From Spongospora subterranea f. sp. subterranea (lineage: Eukaryota; Endomyxa: Phytomyxea; Phytomyxea; Plasmodiophorida), in NCBI GenBank assembly GCA_049724395.1, contig JAUGWO010000122.1, positions 147,585 through 211,584 on the forward strand: DNA of 64,000 bases, written 5' to 3'. Of the stretch, positions 11,290 through 22,323 are shown in pieces; position 1 is the stretch's first letter, and the number at the start of each line of letters is the position of its first letter. The translations under genes and the position numbers were made by a program. A model generated the notes under the pieces. The model was given only the letters and a program-made list of their open reading frames with translations. It did not search any database and was not told where the DNA came from.

Positions 11290-11985
11290 CAATTTCTGGC
11301 AAGACGTCTTCATCTGCAATATCCTGACAACCCAGATCTACGACACCAGCTTGATGTGAAACTGGTCAATACGGGTCTAGTATCATTCCCCTCATCTGTG
11401 GCCCCTTCACAACCTTTCTCTCAGCCCTTTATTCTTGACTGGGCGGAACCAACGGATCCTGAGATTACTCAGTTGAAGTCACAGTATCATCAAACCATAT
11501 ATCTACACAATCCTAATCCAATTGGTCAATGTGCTGAAGACAGAGCATTAATTACTGCTATGAGGCATGGAGGGTTTGGCGACCTGCCCTTGACTTTGAC
11601 GGTGGTTTTGCAACATCGTCGCGGCACAATTGAGTCAATTGACACGATTGTACAGTGTCCCAAATGCCACAACATCGCAATGAGTCGCAATGCGATAACC
11701 GATTTTATTCAATTTGGTTCATCGCTGACCAAGGTGAACTGCAACCGTGAAACGGCCAAGGTCATTAGCTGCAATGGAGACGTTGGACGGGAATTCTTCC
11801 TAGTAAAGAACCGATTGGTGACCGTCGCCCTTCGTGGTCCTTTAGGCGTCATTGAGGTCCCACAGCGATTCGTGACCCATTTCCCCCCATCACTGAGTGA
11901 AAGTGTCCCAGCACCAGACCCTGTACCATTTAATCGTGTCTGTCGTCGATGTGCGAATTATGCCGACCGGCAACACGCTTTATAA
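11290..11985 (+). CDS. Unrecognised protein with a CxxC motif, 5' end unclear
   Basis: A frame open from about 11267 runs to a TAA at 11983-11985. It encodes GPAQFLARRLHLQYP, a proline-rich stretch and then a folded-looking domain with VQCPKCHN (a CxxC pair near 11655), CNRETAK, a second CNGD and finally CRRCANYA (another CxxC). Four spaced Cys pairs suggest a metal-binding domain, but I do not recognise the family. No ATG opens the frame before residue 70, so an upstream exon is likely or the gene is 5'-truncated. An AATAAA-like motif at about 11250 may end the preceding transcript. Confidence 0.45.
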   Translation, partial: QFLARRLHLQYPDNPDLRHQLDVKLVNTGLVSFPSSVAPSQPFSQPFILDWAEPTDPEITQLKSQYHQTIYLHNPNPIGQCAEDRALITAMRHGGFGDLPLTLTVVLQHRRGTIESIDTIVQCPKCHNIAMSRNAITDFIQFGSSLTKVNCNRETAKVISCNGDVGREFFLVKNRLVTVALRGPLGVIEVPQRFVTHFPPSLSESVPAPDPVPFNRVCRRCANYADRQHAL

Positions 11986-12117
11986 TGTCAATAAATTACT
12001 CATCGCACAGATATATGGTCGAAACCAATCATTAAATCAGGCAGTATCGGGTGAAAATCACTCAAAGCTGAAGTTGTTTTCACTTGAAAATGTTCCATAT
12101 CGGTCTCCAATATATAT

Positions 12118-12340
12118 TTAACAAATGCCAATTAATCGACTTATCTCCCGAGGCTTTTGATTCTGTTTTTGTGACGTCGATCCGTAAGTTTGCTCGGAAA
12201 TGTTGGCGATATGAACACGTATCCCTGTAAAATGGTCAATATCTAACGATAGGTCAAGTTGAATGCGCTTTATATCGCTCATTGCCATGTGACTCAACCA
12301 CTCGAAGAATTGTTGAAAACGTGTTGATCTCACCTTTAAG
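12118..12340 (-). CDS. Possible terminal exon of an unknown gene
   Basis: A minus-strand frame preceded by an AG acceptor near 12334 reads VRSTRFQQFFEWLSHMAMSD and continues to a stop at 12118. The composition looks protein-like. Any upstream exon would have to lie inside or beyond the 50-bp minisatellite. No homology is recognised. Confidence 0.25.
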
Positions 12341-12412
12341 GCTGTCGCGTTGATGTTAGAGGCTCGTTCTGTATTCTTGTTTGTACTGTCGTTCTGACAG
12401 ATTGCTGATACA

Positions 12413-14053
12413 TTGTGATCCGTTCTGCACCAGATACCAGTTCATCCCCCCATTTCCCTTTATTGTGATCCGTTCTACACCAGATACCAGTTCTTCCCCC
12501 CATTTCCCTTTATTGTGATCCGTTCTACACCAGATACCAGTTCTTCCCCCCATTTCCCTTTATTGTGATCCGTTCTACACCAGATACCAGTTCTTCCCCC
12601 CATTTCCCTTTATTGTGATCCGTTCTGCACCAGATACCAGTTCTTCCCCCCATTTCCCTTTATTGTGATCCGTTCTACAAAAGATACCAGTTCTTCCCCC
12701 CATTTCCCTTTATTGTGATCCGTTCTACACCAAAGATACCAGTTCTTCCCCCCATTTCCCTTTATTGTGATCCGTTCTACAAAAGATACCAGTTCTTCCC
12801 CATATCCCTTTATTGTGATCCGTTCTACACCAGATACCAGTTCTTCCCCCCATTTCCCTTTATTGTGATCCGTTCTACACCAGATACCAGTTCTTCCCCC
12901 CATTTCCCTTTATTGTGATCCGTTCTGCACCAGATACCAGTTCTTCCCCCCATTTCCCTTTATTGTGATCCGTTCTGCACCAGATACCAGTTCTTCCCCC
13001 CATTTCCCTTTATTGTGATCCGTTCTACACCAGATACCAGTTCTTCCCCCCATTTCCCTTTATTGTGATCCGTTCTACAAAAGATACCAGTTCTTCCCCC
13101 CATTTCCCTTTATTGTGATCCGTTCTACAAAAGATACCAGTTCTTCCCCCCATTTCCCTTTATTGTGATCCGTTCTACAAAAGATACCAGTTCTTCCCCA
13201 TATCCCTTTATTGTGATCCGTTCTACAAAAGATACCAGTTCTTCCCCCATTTCCCTTTATTGTGATCCGTTCTACAAAAGATACCAGTTCTTCCCCCCAT
13301 TTCCCTTTATTGTGATCCGTTCTGCACCAGATACCAGTTCTTCCCCCCATTTCCCTTTATTGTGATCCGTTCTACAAAAGATACCAGTTCTTCCCCCCAT
13401 TTCCCTTTATTGTGATCCGTTCTACACCAGATACCAGTTCTTCCCCCCATTTCCCTTTATTGTGATCCGTTCTGCACCAGATACCAGTTCTTCCCCCCAT
13501 TTCCCTTTATTGTGATCCGTTCTACACCAGATACCAGTTCTTCCCCCCATTTCCCTTTATTGTGATCCGTTCTACAAAAGATACCAGTTCTTCCCCCCAT
13601 TTCCCTTTATTGTGATCCGTTCTACAAAAGATACCAGTTCTTCCCCCCATTTCCCTTTATTGTGATCCGTTCTACAAAAGATACCAGTTCTTCCCCATAT
13701 CCCTTTATTGTGATCCGTTCTACAAAAGATACCAGTTCTTCCCCCATTTCCCTTTATTGTGATCCGTTCTACAAAAGATACCAGTTCTTCCCCCCATTTC
13801 CCTTTATTGTGATCCGTTCTGCACCAGATACCAGTTCTTCCCCCCATTTCCCTTTATTGTGATCCGTTCTACACCAGATACCAGTTCTTCCCCCCATTTC
13901 CCTTTATTGTGATCCGTTCTACAAAAGATACCAGTTCTTCAGTTCCCCATTTCCCTTTATTGTGATCCGTTCTACACCAGATACCAGTTCTTCCCCATAT
14001 CCCCATATCCCTTTATTGTGATTCGTTCTACACCAGATACCAGTTCTTCCCCC
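12413..14053. repeat. 50-bp minisatellite, about 33 copies
   Basis: The unit begins tgtgatccgttct and continues through an ataccagttctt core to a catttcccttta end, with period 50. Variants in the middle (acaccag, gcaccag, acaaaag) and occasional 48-49-bp units mark individual copies. The block at about 12960-13375 recurs at about 13457-13872, 497 bp later, with the same order of variants, so a ten-unit segment was duplicated recently. The protein-like frames on both strands here are by-products. Confidence 0.95.
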
Positions 14054-14139
14054 TGGTTTGGGTATGTACGCTGAGAAAGTTGCACACGGGACAACCTAGA
14101 GCTAAAAATTGTTTTTATGAGTAATTATCGTGAGCCCTG

Positions 14140-14583
14140 AATCATTGAAAACTTGCCAAGACATTACATTGAAAACGAGTTGCTCATTCCGAACAAAGAT
14201 GTCCGACCGAAATTCAATACATACTGGGCAACACCATTTGTTTCGGCTGACTTGGAATTGAGAAGACAAGACGAGAAACAAGGCGGTGGCAAGTGGATTG
14301 TGGGTTCATTTGGATGGTGATATTGCATTCGGACCGGCAATGTGTTGGTTTGATTTTGGTTGGGTTCGCGACGGTTTTGATCGGGTTAGTCGTCTACTTG
14401 GTCAACGGATTGGCCGTATTTCTGTTCGTTGGGATCGGGCTCCTGTGCTTCTCGTTCGCCCTCAATGTCATTGAGGACGTGTCATCCCTAGTTTCCCGGA
14501 ATGATCCACAATGCCGACGGCCAACGACCATCGACGTTTACGACAATACCACAACTGTGAATGCCACGATTGGACTCTGTTGA
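14140..14583 (+). CDS. Possible two-exon membrane protein
   Basis: A coding-looking frame at about 14144-14318 reads LPRHYIENELLIPNKDVRPK and on to GGGKWIVGSFGW, then stops at a GTGATA that could be a splice donor. A second frame (to the stop at 14581-14583) encodes two hydrophobic segments (GLILVGFATVLIGLVVYLV and LAVFLFVGIGLLCFSFAL), followed by a hydrophilic tail with N-glycosylation-type NTT and NAT sites. Joining the two is inference, and the acceptor is not clear. Any 5' part would be upstream of the minisatellite. I recognise no family. Confidence 0.3.
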
Positions 14584-14841
14584 CCTCACAATAAATGATA
14601 TGCGACATCCATTTCCCATTGGACTGATTTTCTTCCTTTATTTAAAGGGATCAAGCACCGCCGACTGTCGATCATTCAGCAAAATGCACCAATTCCGATA
14701 TTTTGTTTAGGATTACCAACTACCGAATAGATTTGTTGGCAATTTTCTATTCAGTGGTTGGTGGTCAAATGATAAGAAGTAGTTCCATTTTGCAAACAAA
14801 ATACACTTGTAAAGTCGAATGTGCTCAGGGAATGACTGGAG

Positions 14842-15258
14842 TACATGAGACTCAAAGATGGCTGTGATGCTGATTGAGTCCATTACCGTGCTGTCCGACC
14901 GAATAATGACGGCCGCAATTACAACCGTTCAATGCGTCCAGGCTTGAGCTGTCGCCCATTTTTTGGAATGGTGATGAGCGCCATTCTGGTCACTATCAGC
15001 AGTTTGATATCAGCGGTGACCGACACCATCATCTTCATATACATCGTCTTCTCCGTTCATCCTGATTACCGTTCTGCTGATCCATGCCCATTTTGATCCA
15101 GATGGGAGGAAGCTAGTCCGCCAACCGTCTCTGGAGTTGGGCCAAAATTTGAATTCCATAAGGAGCAACTCCTCTATTCAATCAATGATATGCCCACTTC
15201 ATGGCGATATATCAGGTTCATGGTCCGGCCATTATCGGCGGCGCTACACTACACATTC
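14842..15258 (+). pseudogene. Broken partial copy of the 55-kb membrane-protein gene
   Basis: From ATGAGACTCAAAGATGGCTG onward this plus-strand stretch is roughly 90% identical by eye to the minus-strand gene at 54.8-55.2 kb. The match covers the segment before the first coding methionine, the exon with the transmembrane part, the intron after it and the start of the next exon. A small deletion inside the second membrane segment destroys the frame. Because the intron is kept, it arose by DNA duplication rather than by retrocopying. Similarity stops at about 15258. Confidence 0.8.
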
Positions 15259-15259
15259 C

Positions 15260-16015
15260 AATCCATGTACTGATGAGAATATCACCATTGGCTCTCTGTG
15301 ATTTCGGTCTGGTTATCTCCAGTTTCATCCATTGAAGGTCAATTGTAAGAAGACCACAGCTCAAATTGGCTCTTGGACAGGCTACAGAAGTCGTTGCTTG
15401 TGTATTCTCCCTGATCACATGCTGAATTGTTTGTCGTCCAAATTTAACCGATTAACCGGTAGCCTTCACCAGCGTTGAATACACGGTCGTGAATATCCAG
15501 AACTGTGGTACCGAAACCCAATAACTTCACGACGATCTTCCATCACCTCATTTATATCCTCAATTCCAAAGGGCCAGACAACGCAAGCGATAACCAAGTC
15601 AGAGAGGCAGGGATAACAAGGAAATTTTGCAGATGACGGTCGTGTATTCAGCGCTGGGCAGGTTAACGGTACGACAACAGAGGCTTCAGCAGATGATCTC
15701 TGCGACAACGGTGGAGAATACACAACCGACGCCCATTCCGTAATTTGGCTAAGAGAAAGGGAATCAGGCAAGTCCACATCAATCTTCACAGACCACAGCA
15801 GCAGAACGGTGTGCCTGAGCAAAACATTCGTGGAAGGGGCCCGTCGTATTCACCCACGCTCAATAGAAATGAACGACGCCCTACGAATACCGCCCGTCAT
15901 TGCTCTGCGGTACACGATCCCTCTGGTGCACGACATGGCCATCATTAAGTCATGTGTTTCGTGCACATTCCTAACATTCGATTCGGTAATCATTACAAAG
16001 CCAAGAGCAGCAGTA
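15260..16015. other. no supported gene
   Basis: Short unlinked open frames on both strands (for example 15466-15822 minus, 15850-16143 minus) carry no motif I recognise. Nothing else is visible. Confidence 0.4.
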
Positions 16016-16530
16016 ATTGACGCGAAATGGTCAAGTCGAAAGAGCTTGATGCCGACCAACGCAGAGGAATTTATGAACGGCTCCTGACGATGCTGGATGA
16101 CAACGGAAGACCTAAGAAAGGTGCTTTCACCAAAGTTGGACAAGAATTTGGCGTTTATTGGAAGACAGCAAGCCGTATTTAAAAGCGTGCAACATCTTCA
16201 ATAATTTCTGGAGCGGTTTCAGCGGATTCTAATTCTTTCAAAAAACAATGCGGACGTAAAAGCGAGTATGCCGACATCTCTACTGTAAGTGCAGTTCCTT
16301 TAAAGTCAAGAGGGACTTTGCGACGTCTATCAGCGGCTACAGCCATTTCCAGGCCACAAGTTTACACCTCAATCTAAGAAATGGCACCATTCGTCGCCAT
16401 TCAAACTCTATCAAGCCAGTACTTACGGAAAGCAACAAAATTCTTCGCTTTAAGTTTAGTTTATCAATGATAGACCAGGATTCTAGGCCGATGTCGCCAA
16501 AATTCAAACCGATGTTTGACACAGGACCTG
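16016..16530 (+). mobile_element. 5' part of a Tc1/mariner (IS630-like) transposase
   Basis: The frame opens at a methionine (MVKSKELDADQRRGIYERLL) and shows the first helix-turn-helix of protist mariner-like transposases, including a GxxxKVGQEFGVYWKTASRIW-type segment. After frame changes come CGRKSEYADI, VPLKSRGTLRRLSAA and IRRHSNSIKPVLTE, the second helix-turn-helix and linker, then FSLSMIDQD just before the catalytic domain. Sequence after about 16530 no longer matches, so the DDE/D core is missing. A different, lysine-rich open frame (about 16530-16737) follows it and is unrecognised. Confidence 0.65.
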
Positions 16531-17439
16531 GCCATGGCCTCGAAACGCGAGGCACACATCAAGGAGCTGAACATGAAACTGCTAACGCTGAAAATCCAGC
16601 ACATCGGGAAAGAGAAGTTACAAAAGGCAGGACAGCTCCCAATTGCACTTCCTTGTTCCGTGGAATCGGTCGCGAATGCGAAGATGATTATCGTGGATGA
16701 TGGTATGGCTCAGCTATTCAATAAACTGCAAATGTGAAATAACGTTGCTCAAATCTACTCAAATCCTGTTGATTTCAAAGGGTGAAAGTGCAACCGGCCA
16801 GCTATTTTGGAACAAAACAGAAGTTCGTTCCGGCCAACTATTTCCGAACGGAGTGAGTATGTATTTTGTACGTATGTTTTTTGGAAAAGTTTAATTTCTC
16901 TTTGTATACCCCGTTTTGCAGATAGTTGCAACAAGATTGGAACATGTTTTTGCACCCTTTTACAACGAATGTTATAATTGCTCTTTCATCTGTTTCGACA
17001 ATGGCAGCAAAGCGGTCCTCCGTGTTTGTGTGACAGCATCAAATAAAGGGGTGCTAATTCATATTCTCATACACATAATTATTACCAGCAGTTCCCTCTT
17101 TTAGATTGTGGAAGACAAATCTACATAAAGTGCACCTCAAGAGTCTATAATGAAGGAGTAAACCGTCGTCTGCGAAGGGAATGAACAGGGTTATAAGACG
17201 GAACGGAATGTTAATCAGAATTGGTGACTCCTATCCGATGGAATGACGAAATCGTGGAGACCCATGGCAAGGCGAGATTGGATGTGTGATTCAATCCTTT
17301 TAATAGTCTCGATCTTAATAATCATCATTGTTCATCTTAAGCAGAGGAGTATCCTCACACTTTCTGTAATGTCTGCCATTAACTTCCCACTGCGATAAAC
17401 TCGACGCGCTCGTTTTACATGGTCAATTGATGACTTCGA

Positions 17440-19380
17440 TGTTGACGAGTTTGATTTGATTGCCCACAATCACACTCGTCACGAATGTGATTCATCGGGA
17501 TACCAGATGTCTCCGGATGGAGATTGCTTATATCGCCTCAGCAATATCATGGATATGCCCCATCTAATAAATCGCTATTCTCGGTGGCAATTGCAAGGTA
17601 CATGGTCTTTCCAGATTGACAATGCAGTACTTCTTGTGGCAAAAAGGTGTGTTGGAGTTCTGCTTTGTTCTGTACCGAGCTCTGCTTGTCGTGTTGCGGC
17701 CTTAAAACCGAAGCAAGAACGACCTTAATGACTTCGACATCAGGTAATTGTTCATTTTTTTTATTTGTTGATGCTGAAAACTAAGCTATAGTTGTCGGAA
17801 CGGTTGCGGGGACACCACGATCCGGCAAGAATGCAGCGCAAAGATGTTATGGGTTTTCAAAGGCAATCGCGCCATTGGTGAGCACCGCGGTGTTCATGGA
17901 CACGCGTGCCCAATTGTGAACAAGGCCGATCATTTTGATCGTGCTGCGTTGAAAACAATCATATCACAAAATCCGCAGAAAATCGGCAATGCAGCTGGTT
18001 GTCGGTAAACCCGGCGTGGATGGTTCTAACTTCTCCGTCCGACAAATTCATTCGTCGTTTGGAAACAAGGACAGAGTCGCATATTTTAAAAGGGAAATTC
18101 TGGAGGAGATGGGTGTTTCCGTTCCGAGTAAGGATTTTCACTGATGCGGTTGCCAACAGCCAACCTCTGACCATATCTTTAGGTCATGGAGATATGACTA
18201 TTGGATTGATGCAGTTTCATGAGACTTTGGGCACAACCGTTGTCAGATCCAGCAGCATGCTGTTTGCCAATATGCACATATCATGGGCAACGCAGTTTGT
18301 GGCAGAAAGGTAAACGGGATAGCTTTATCACTTTATCCCCTTCTGACCTTATCCAATTCTGGCTAGGGTGGCTGATTTTGATGACCAATCTGGTAGAAAA
18401 ATCGGGGGAACTGTAACCGATTCCACATATTCATAGTTTCGCCATGGATTTCTGATGACGTCAGGATTATATTGTCTGTTTTTAAAGCGCTGGGTTCCGG
18501 TTCTGTTCACATGGAGTTCGGGTTCAACTTCAGCACATCAGGAAGCTCATTTTACTTGCTTGCTGAAATGATTGTCGCCGCTGTCTGTTCAGGGCAACTT
18601 TCCACTCACGAAGAGGAGCTGGACCGTATAGAGCTGTGTTTCGGTGCAATTTCTGAAACGCAAAGAAACGGCTTCATCAGTTTTTTTGTCACAATCATTG
18701 GGGCATTTGATGAACACTCATGGTCTCAAGCTAGGGGACAAAAACTTTGAAAGACAGAGCCAACCGGTTCGTTAAGGGTTGCCAGGTGCATTTCCTCAGC
18801 TCTGCAGAATGGCTCAACCGCAACTATGCTGTTGTCGGGAACAGCGACAATGGTGCATTTCTGGCCAAAGTTCGTAAGCTGATTCATGAGCCACTGGTTG
18901 AGGTGTTCAATTCGGCGATTGACGAATTGCAGTCTGAATATCCTAACGCAGCCAAATGGTTTGAATGGTGGTTGCGTGACGCTGTCGCCAGGCTTATATT
19001 TGCATGCAAATCGTGGTCGGATCGAGAATTGAACAAATGATCCGAAGTGATTTGAACCCGATCGAGTCCATGCATTCAACTTTTTATCAGATCGCGGATC
19101 GAAAAAATCGCTCTGGTGTATGGAATGTCAATATTTACAATGTTCTCAGAATCTTTGCGACAAGATTTTGAGAATGTCGCATCAGGCTTAACTGTTCATT
19201 ACGGGCAAGCTGAACGATGGAAAAAACAGATTGACAAATACGCCACAGAGGCGCCAGTTGCAGTTGGCAATCGAAAATTTGCAAATGACGGACGAGCTCC
19301 AGACATATTTAAAGACCTGATTGGAGCGGACAACGTAATATCGAAAGCAAAGTTACGTGCTACATCACGTCCCTGTTAGA
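17440..19380 (+). mobile_element. Long Mutator-like (MULE) transposase pseudogene, copy 2
   Basis: Most blocks of a protist MULE transposase can be followed in order. A Cys/His-containing N-terminal part is at about 17475-17720 (HECDSSGYQMSPDGDCLYRL, then VAKRCVGVLLC), followed by VHGHACPIV near 17900. MTIGLMQFHETLG and SSSMLFANMHISW lie near 18190-18300. RWVPVLFTW lies near 18495 and KGCQVHFLSSAEWLNRNYAV near 18777-18835. The tail with WFEWWLRD and FANDGRAPDIF ends near 19380. Several frame changes and stops interrupt it, so it is inactive. The WFxWW and NDGRxPD motifs identify the family. No terminal inverted repeats were seen. Confidence 0.75.
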
Positions 19381-19799
19381 ATGTCTATTTGCATGTTTCA
19401 AAGCTTGTCCGGTACGTGGATTGTTGTTTACATTTGTGCGATTCTAACTCTCAAACCTATGTCACTCAGATAAATGCTTTGCTGTATCCTGACTGTTATG
19501 AGCCTTTCATCAAAATGCTTAATCATTTTCATATCAGGTCCGAGGCGTTCGCCAGATACAAATATTACTGGACTGCTCAAATTCCGGTCCTCAGTCAAGT
19601 TGTCGACATCGTGGTACATGATCGAAGACGTTTCCGTTCAGGCCAGTTTGGTAATCCTGCCACCGTTTTACAAGCGCTGTTTCAAGTGGATGATCACTCA
19701 GATTTCTGTATCTCTGCTTCATGTGAAAATGTCAACTGATTAGTGATTCGAATTGCCCCTAATGGGTTGTTTTAAAGCGCGCTCCCTGTTCTGTGACGA

Positions 19800-20203
19800 T
19801 GGACATGAAAATGGTGACTCAACAAGGAGTTTACCTGTTTTGGAATATGAGTATGGGAATGAGGTTGGTATTGCCGACTATATGTGATTATTGTGATCAT
19901 CAGGAGATATCGACGTTGATGGTCGAGCAACTAGGTGACAATCTTCCCGATCTTTTGAATCGGTGGTCAACAACCGGCATTGACGAATGGATGTCGAGAG
20001 TCTGCACCTGTTGCCACCTCAACGTAATTCACTGCAACAGGAAGGTGAAGCTATCGCAGAAGATGATTTGCATCGAAATTGGGATGGATATGGATAGCGA
20101 GCAGCTACGATGTCCCGAAATCATGACGGTAAACGGTCGTGATTGGCAGTTGGTGGGCCTCATATATTCTACGAAGGAATGGGGCTGTTTCAGGAAATTG
20201 TAG
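19800..20203 (+). CDS. Unrecognised open frame overlapping the left foldback arm
   Basis: The frame reads MVEQLGDNLPDLLNRWSTTG, a Cys pair (CTCC) and a LVGLIY segment. The right arm of the inverted repeat carries nearly the same protein on the minus strand (about 20392-20105), with a different C-terminus inside the spacer. It may be a duplicated exon of a mobile-element protein. No assignment is made. Confidence 0.3.
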
Positions 20204-20434
20204 CTGCTCGCTATCCATATCCATCCCAATTTCGATGCAAATCATCTTCTGCGATAGCTTCACCTTCCTGTTGCAGTGAATTACTTTGAGGTGGCAACAG
20301 GTGCAGGCTCTCGACATCCATTCGTCAATGCCAGTTGTTGACCACCGATTCAAAAGATCGGGAAGATTGTCACCTAGTTGCTCGACCATCAACGCCGATA
20401 TCTCCTGAAGATTACAGTATCACATGTAGTCGGC
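19872..20434. repeat. Large inverted repeat (foldback), arms about 210-238 bp
   Basis: The inner 210 bp of the left arm (about 19900-20109) reappears as reverse complement at about 20198-20409 with only a handful of mismatches. Weaker similarity extends outward to about 19872 and 20434. The spacer is about 88 bp. A transcript would form a hairpin of over 200 bp. Each arm encodes the same short protein segment in opposite orientation. Confidence 0.9.
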
Positions 20435-21039
20435 GACGAAGTTGACCAATAAAACTGGAATACGATGTTTCGCCTGGTCGCAAGCTCGCTCCAGAGCCGT
20501 GCCATTAAGAGATTAAAATAGAACATTACAAAACTTGAAACACTGGGGCATGAACACAGGAACACTGTTTCTCACACACGTCGCCTCGTTGAAACCAAAT
20601 ACTTGTGAATTTCAAATAAATTGACAAAATAGTCTAATTGTGGTAAATTAACGATTGAACGACGAAGCGTCAATTCCAGACTACCTGTCGATGCTGCGAA
20701 AAGGGAGTAGTTGAGGCGTTGGAGGTTTGGCTGGTTGGATGAGGAAATGAACTGAGGGGGAAGAGAATGAGGATCTGATTTAATCGACGTCGTTGTTGCG
20801 TCATAGAACTGGGAAACCTCACGCCTGAAAGCGCTGAAAACTCCTGACGCTCCTCGGCCAATTCAGGGTCTCGCCGTTCTCGACATTCCAGCTAAAGTCA
20901 CAAAACATGCGGTCGTTGCGTCCTCTATAGAGGATGAACTTTCGGCTGAGCGAGAGAAGAACCAGGGGGAGGGAGAAGGGGAACGTCGCACAATCATTGT
21001 ACCGACGAGACAGTGGTGAATGGAACAGTGTGTGGGAGA

Positions 21040-21370
21040 ATAAAGGTAGTGATGTGAAGAAACAGAGAGATAGAAAGATTGAAAACAGTTGGAATTAGGA
21101 TGAAGAGATGAAGGGATTAAAGTGAGGAGATTGAAGATAGAAGGAACGGAAATGAAAGGATGGAGATGAAAAGATGGAAGGAAAGAGAGGATGATGATGA
21201 AGGGATTAAAGAGTGAGGAGATAGATAATAGAAGGAATGGAGATGAAAGGATGGAGATGAAGAGATTGAAGGAAAGAGTGGATGATGATGGAAGGATTGT
21301 TGATAGAACAAATGAAAACAAAGAAGAAGAAAGAGAGGATAAGAAAGTGTTTGGTTGAAGAAGATAAGCG
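21040..21370. repeat. Purine-rich tract with about 90-bp direct repeats
   Basis: The plus strand is almost entirely A and G with scattered T. The phrase gaagggattaaag and the following aggagat...gaaggaa pattern recur about 90 bp apart for two to three imperfect copies. The open minus-strand frame across it is a low-complexity by-product (Ser/Phe/Leu/Pro). Confidence 0.75.
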
Positions 21371-22031
21371 AAACGGACTGTAAAAAGGTCTGTGGATCTT
21401 AACACCCGACATGTTGGGTTTGACCTAACCTCATCATGAGGTGAAACCAATTACGATTGTCACAGCAGAGCGTTTATTATGGACCGAGGTATGCAGCGGT
21501 CAGCGCCGTTCAGGTGTTTATCTGGCGTTTGGTTCTTGATGTAAAATAGGAATCAATATCGATACAGATAAACTGAGTTTCAACCATCCGCATGAAAATG
21601 TCCAGGTAGTGCCCATTTAATTGTGGATTAGGTTCAAACCTGTGTTGACCTTTGCTGTGTCCACCTCTTTGTTAACATGTGAACTGTGGTCTAACCCTGC
21701 CCCTTGCTGCTCATGCCAACCATTATCCTTGTGTTGATCGTTGGCCTCAGTACAGATGTGCTGGTTCATGTCTGTCGAGTCTCTGTTGCTGGCGCCATGG
21801 GATGATCTTGACTACCACCATATTGGTCGGCTAATATATCGGCCTTTGCTGGACTGTTTCGTAGAGCGTCCATCACCTGGGACTCTTAATCTCTCGAAAA
21901 CAGCTGTCGTCGACAGGATATGCTCAACACAAGATCCATCGATGATTTATCTGATTATTCCCAATGTTGATCAAGTGTAAACTTGAGACAAATGATGATG
22001 AATCGAATAATAGCGTTATAAGTTATATCAA
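21371..22031. other. no supported gene
   Basis: Nothing recognisable was seen between the purine tract and the tRNA apart from a short open frame at 21741-21980 without motifs. Confidence 0.4.
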
Positions 22032-22103
22032 GCTGCTGTGACGCAATGGTCAGCGTGTCAGTCTTCGGAACTGGAGGTCCGGGTTCGAGTCCCGGCAGCG
22101 GTA
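22032..22103 (+). tRNA. tRNA-Arg (anticodon TCG)
   Basis: A full cloverleaf can be drawn. The acceptor stem is 22032-22038 with 22096-22102 (two G-T pairs). The D stem is ACGC/GCGT and the anticodon stem TCAGT/ACTGG encloses the loop CTTCGGA with anticodon TCG at 22065-22067. A four-base variable loop leads to the T stem CCGGG/CCCGG around TTCGAGT. The B-box GGTTCGAGTCC is perfect. There is no intron and no encoded CCA. It reads CGA arginine codons. It lies about 220 bp upstream of the DRC11 start. Confidence 0.92.
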
Positions 22104-22323
22104 CAACTTTTTTGCTTGTGTTGTGAGATTCAGACATCGAAGCCAAGACGCTTCCTTTTACAAAGGCGCCGCCTGATTTATACGGTATCGTCTGACTCAA
22201 TTCAACAAGCGAACCTTCATAGCCTTTGCGTCAATAAAATTAAATCATGATCGATTCTCGTGTACTGTCGAGCCAATCAAACCCTAATATAGGTGATTAT
22301 TGCCAAGGAAGCGCCATTGAGCC

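Noticed and set aside
12413-14053. CRISPR-like array
   Set aside because: Units are contiguous 50-bp copies with no unique spacers, in a eukaryotic context.
20863-21450. 195-codon minus-strand Ser/Phe/Leu-rich protein
   Set aside because: By-product of the purine-rich repeated tract.
21955-22200. Minus-strand frame with LPGLEPGPPVPKTDTL
   Set aside because: This is the well-known antisense translation of a tRNA gene (T-loop and anticodon arm). The tRNA-Arg explains it.
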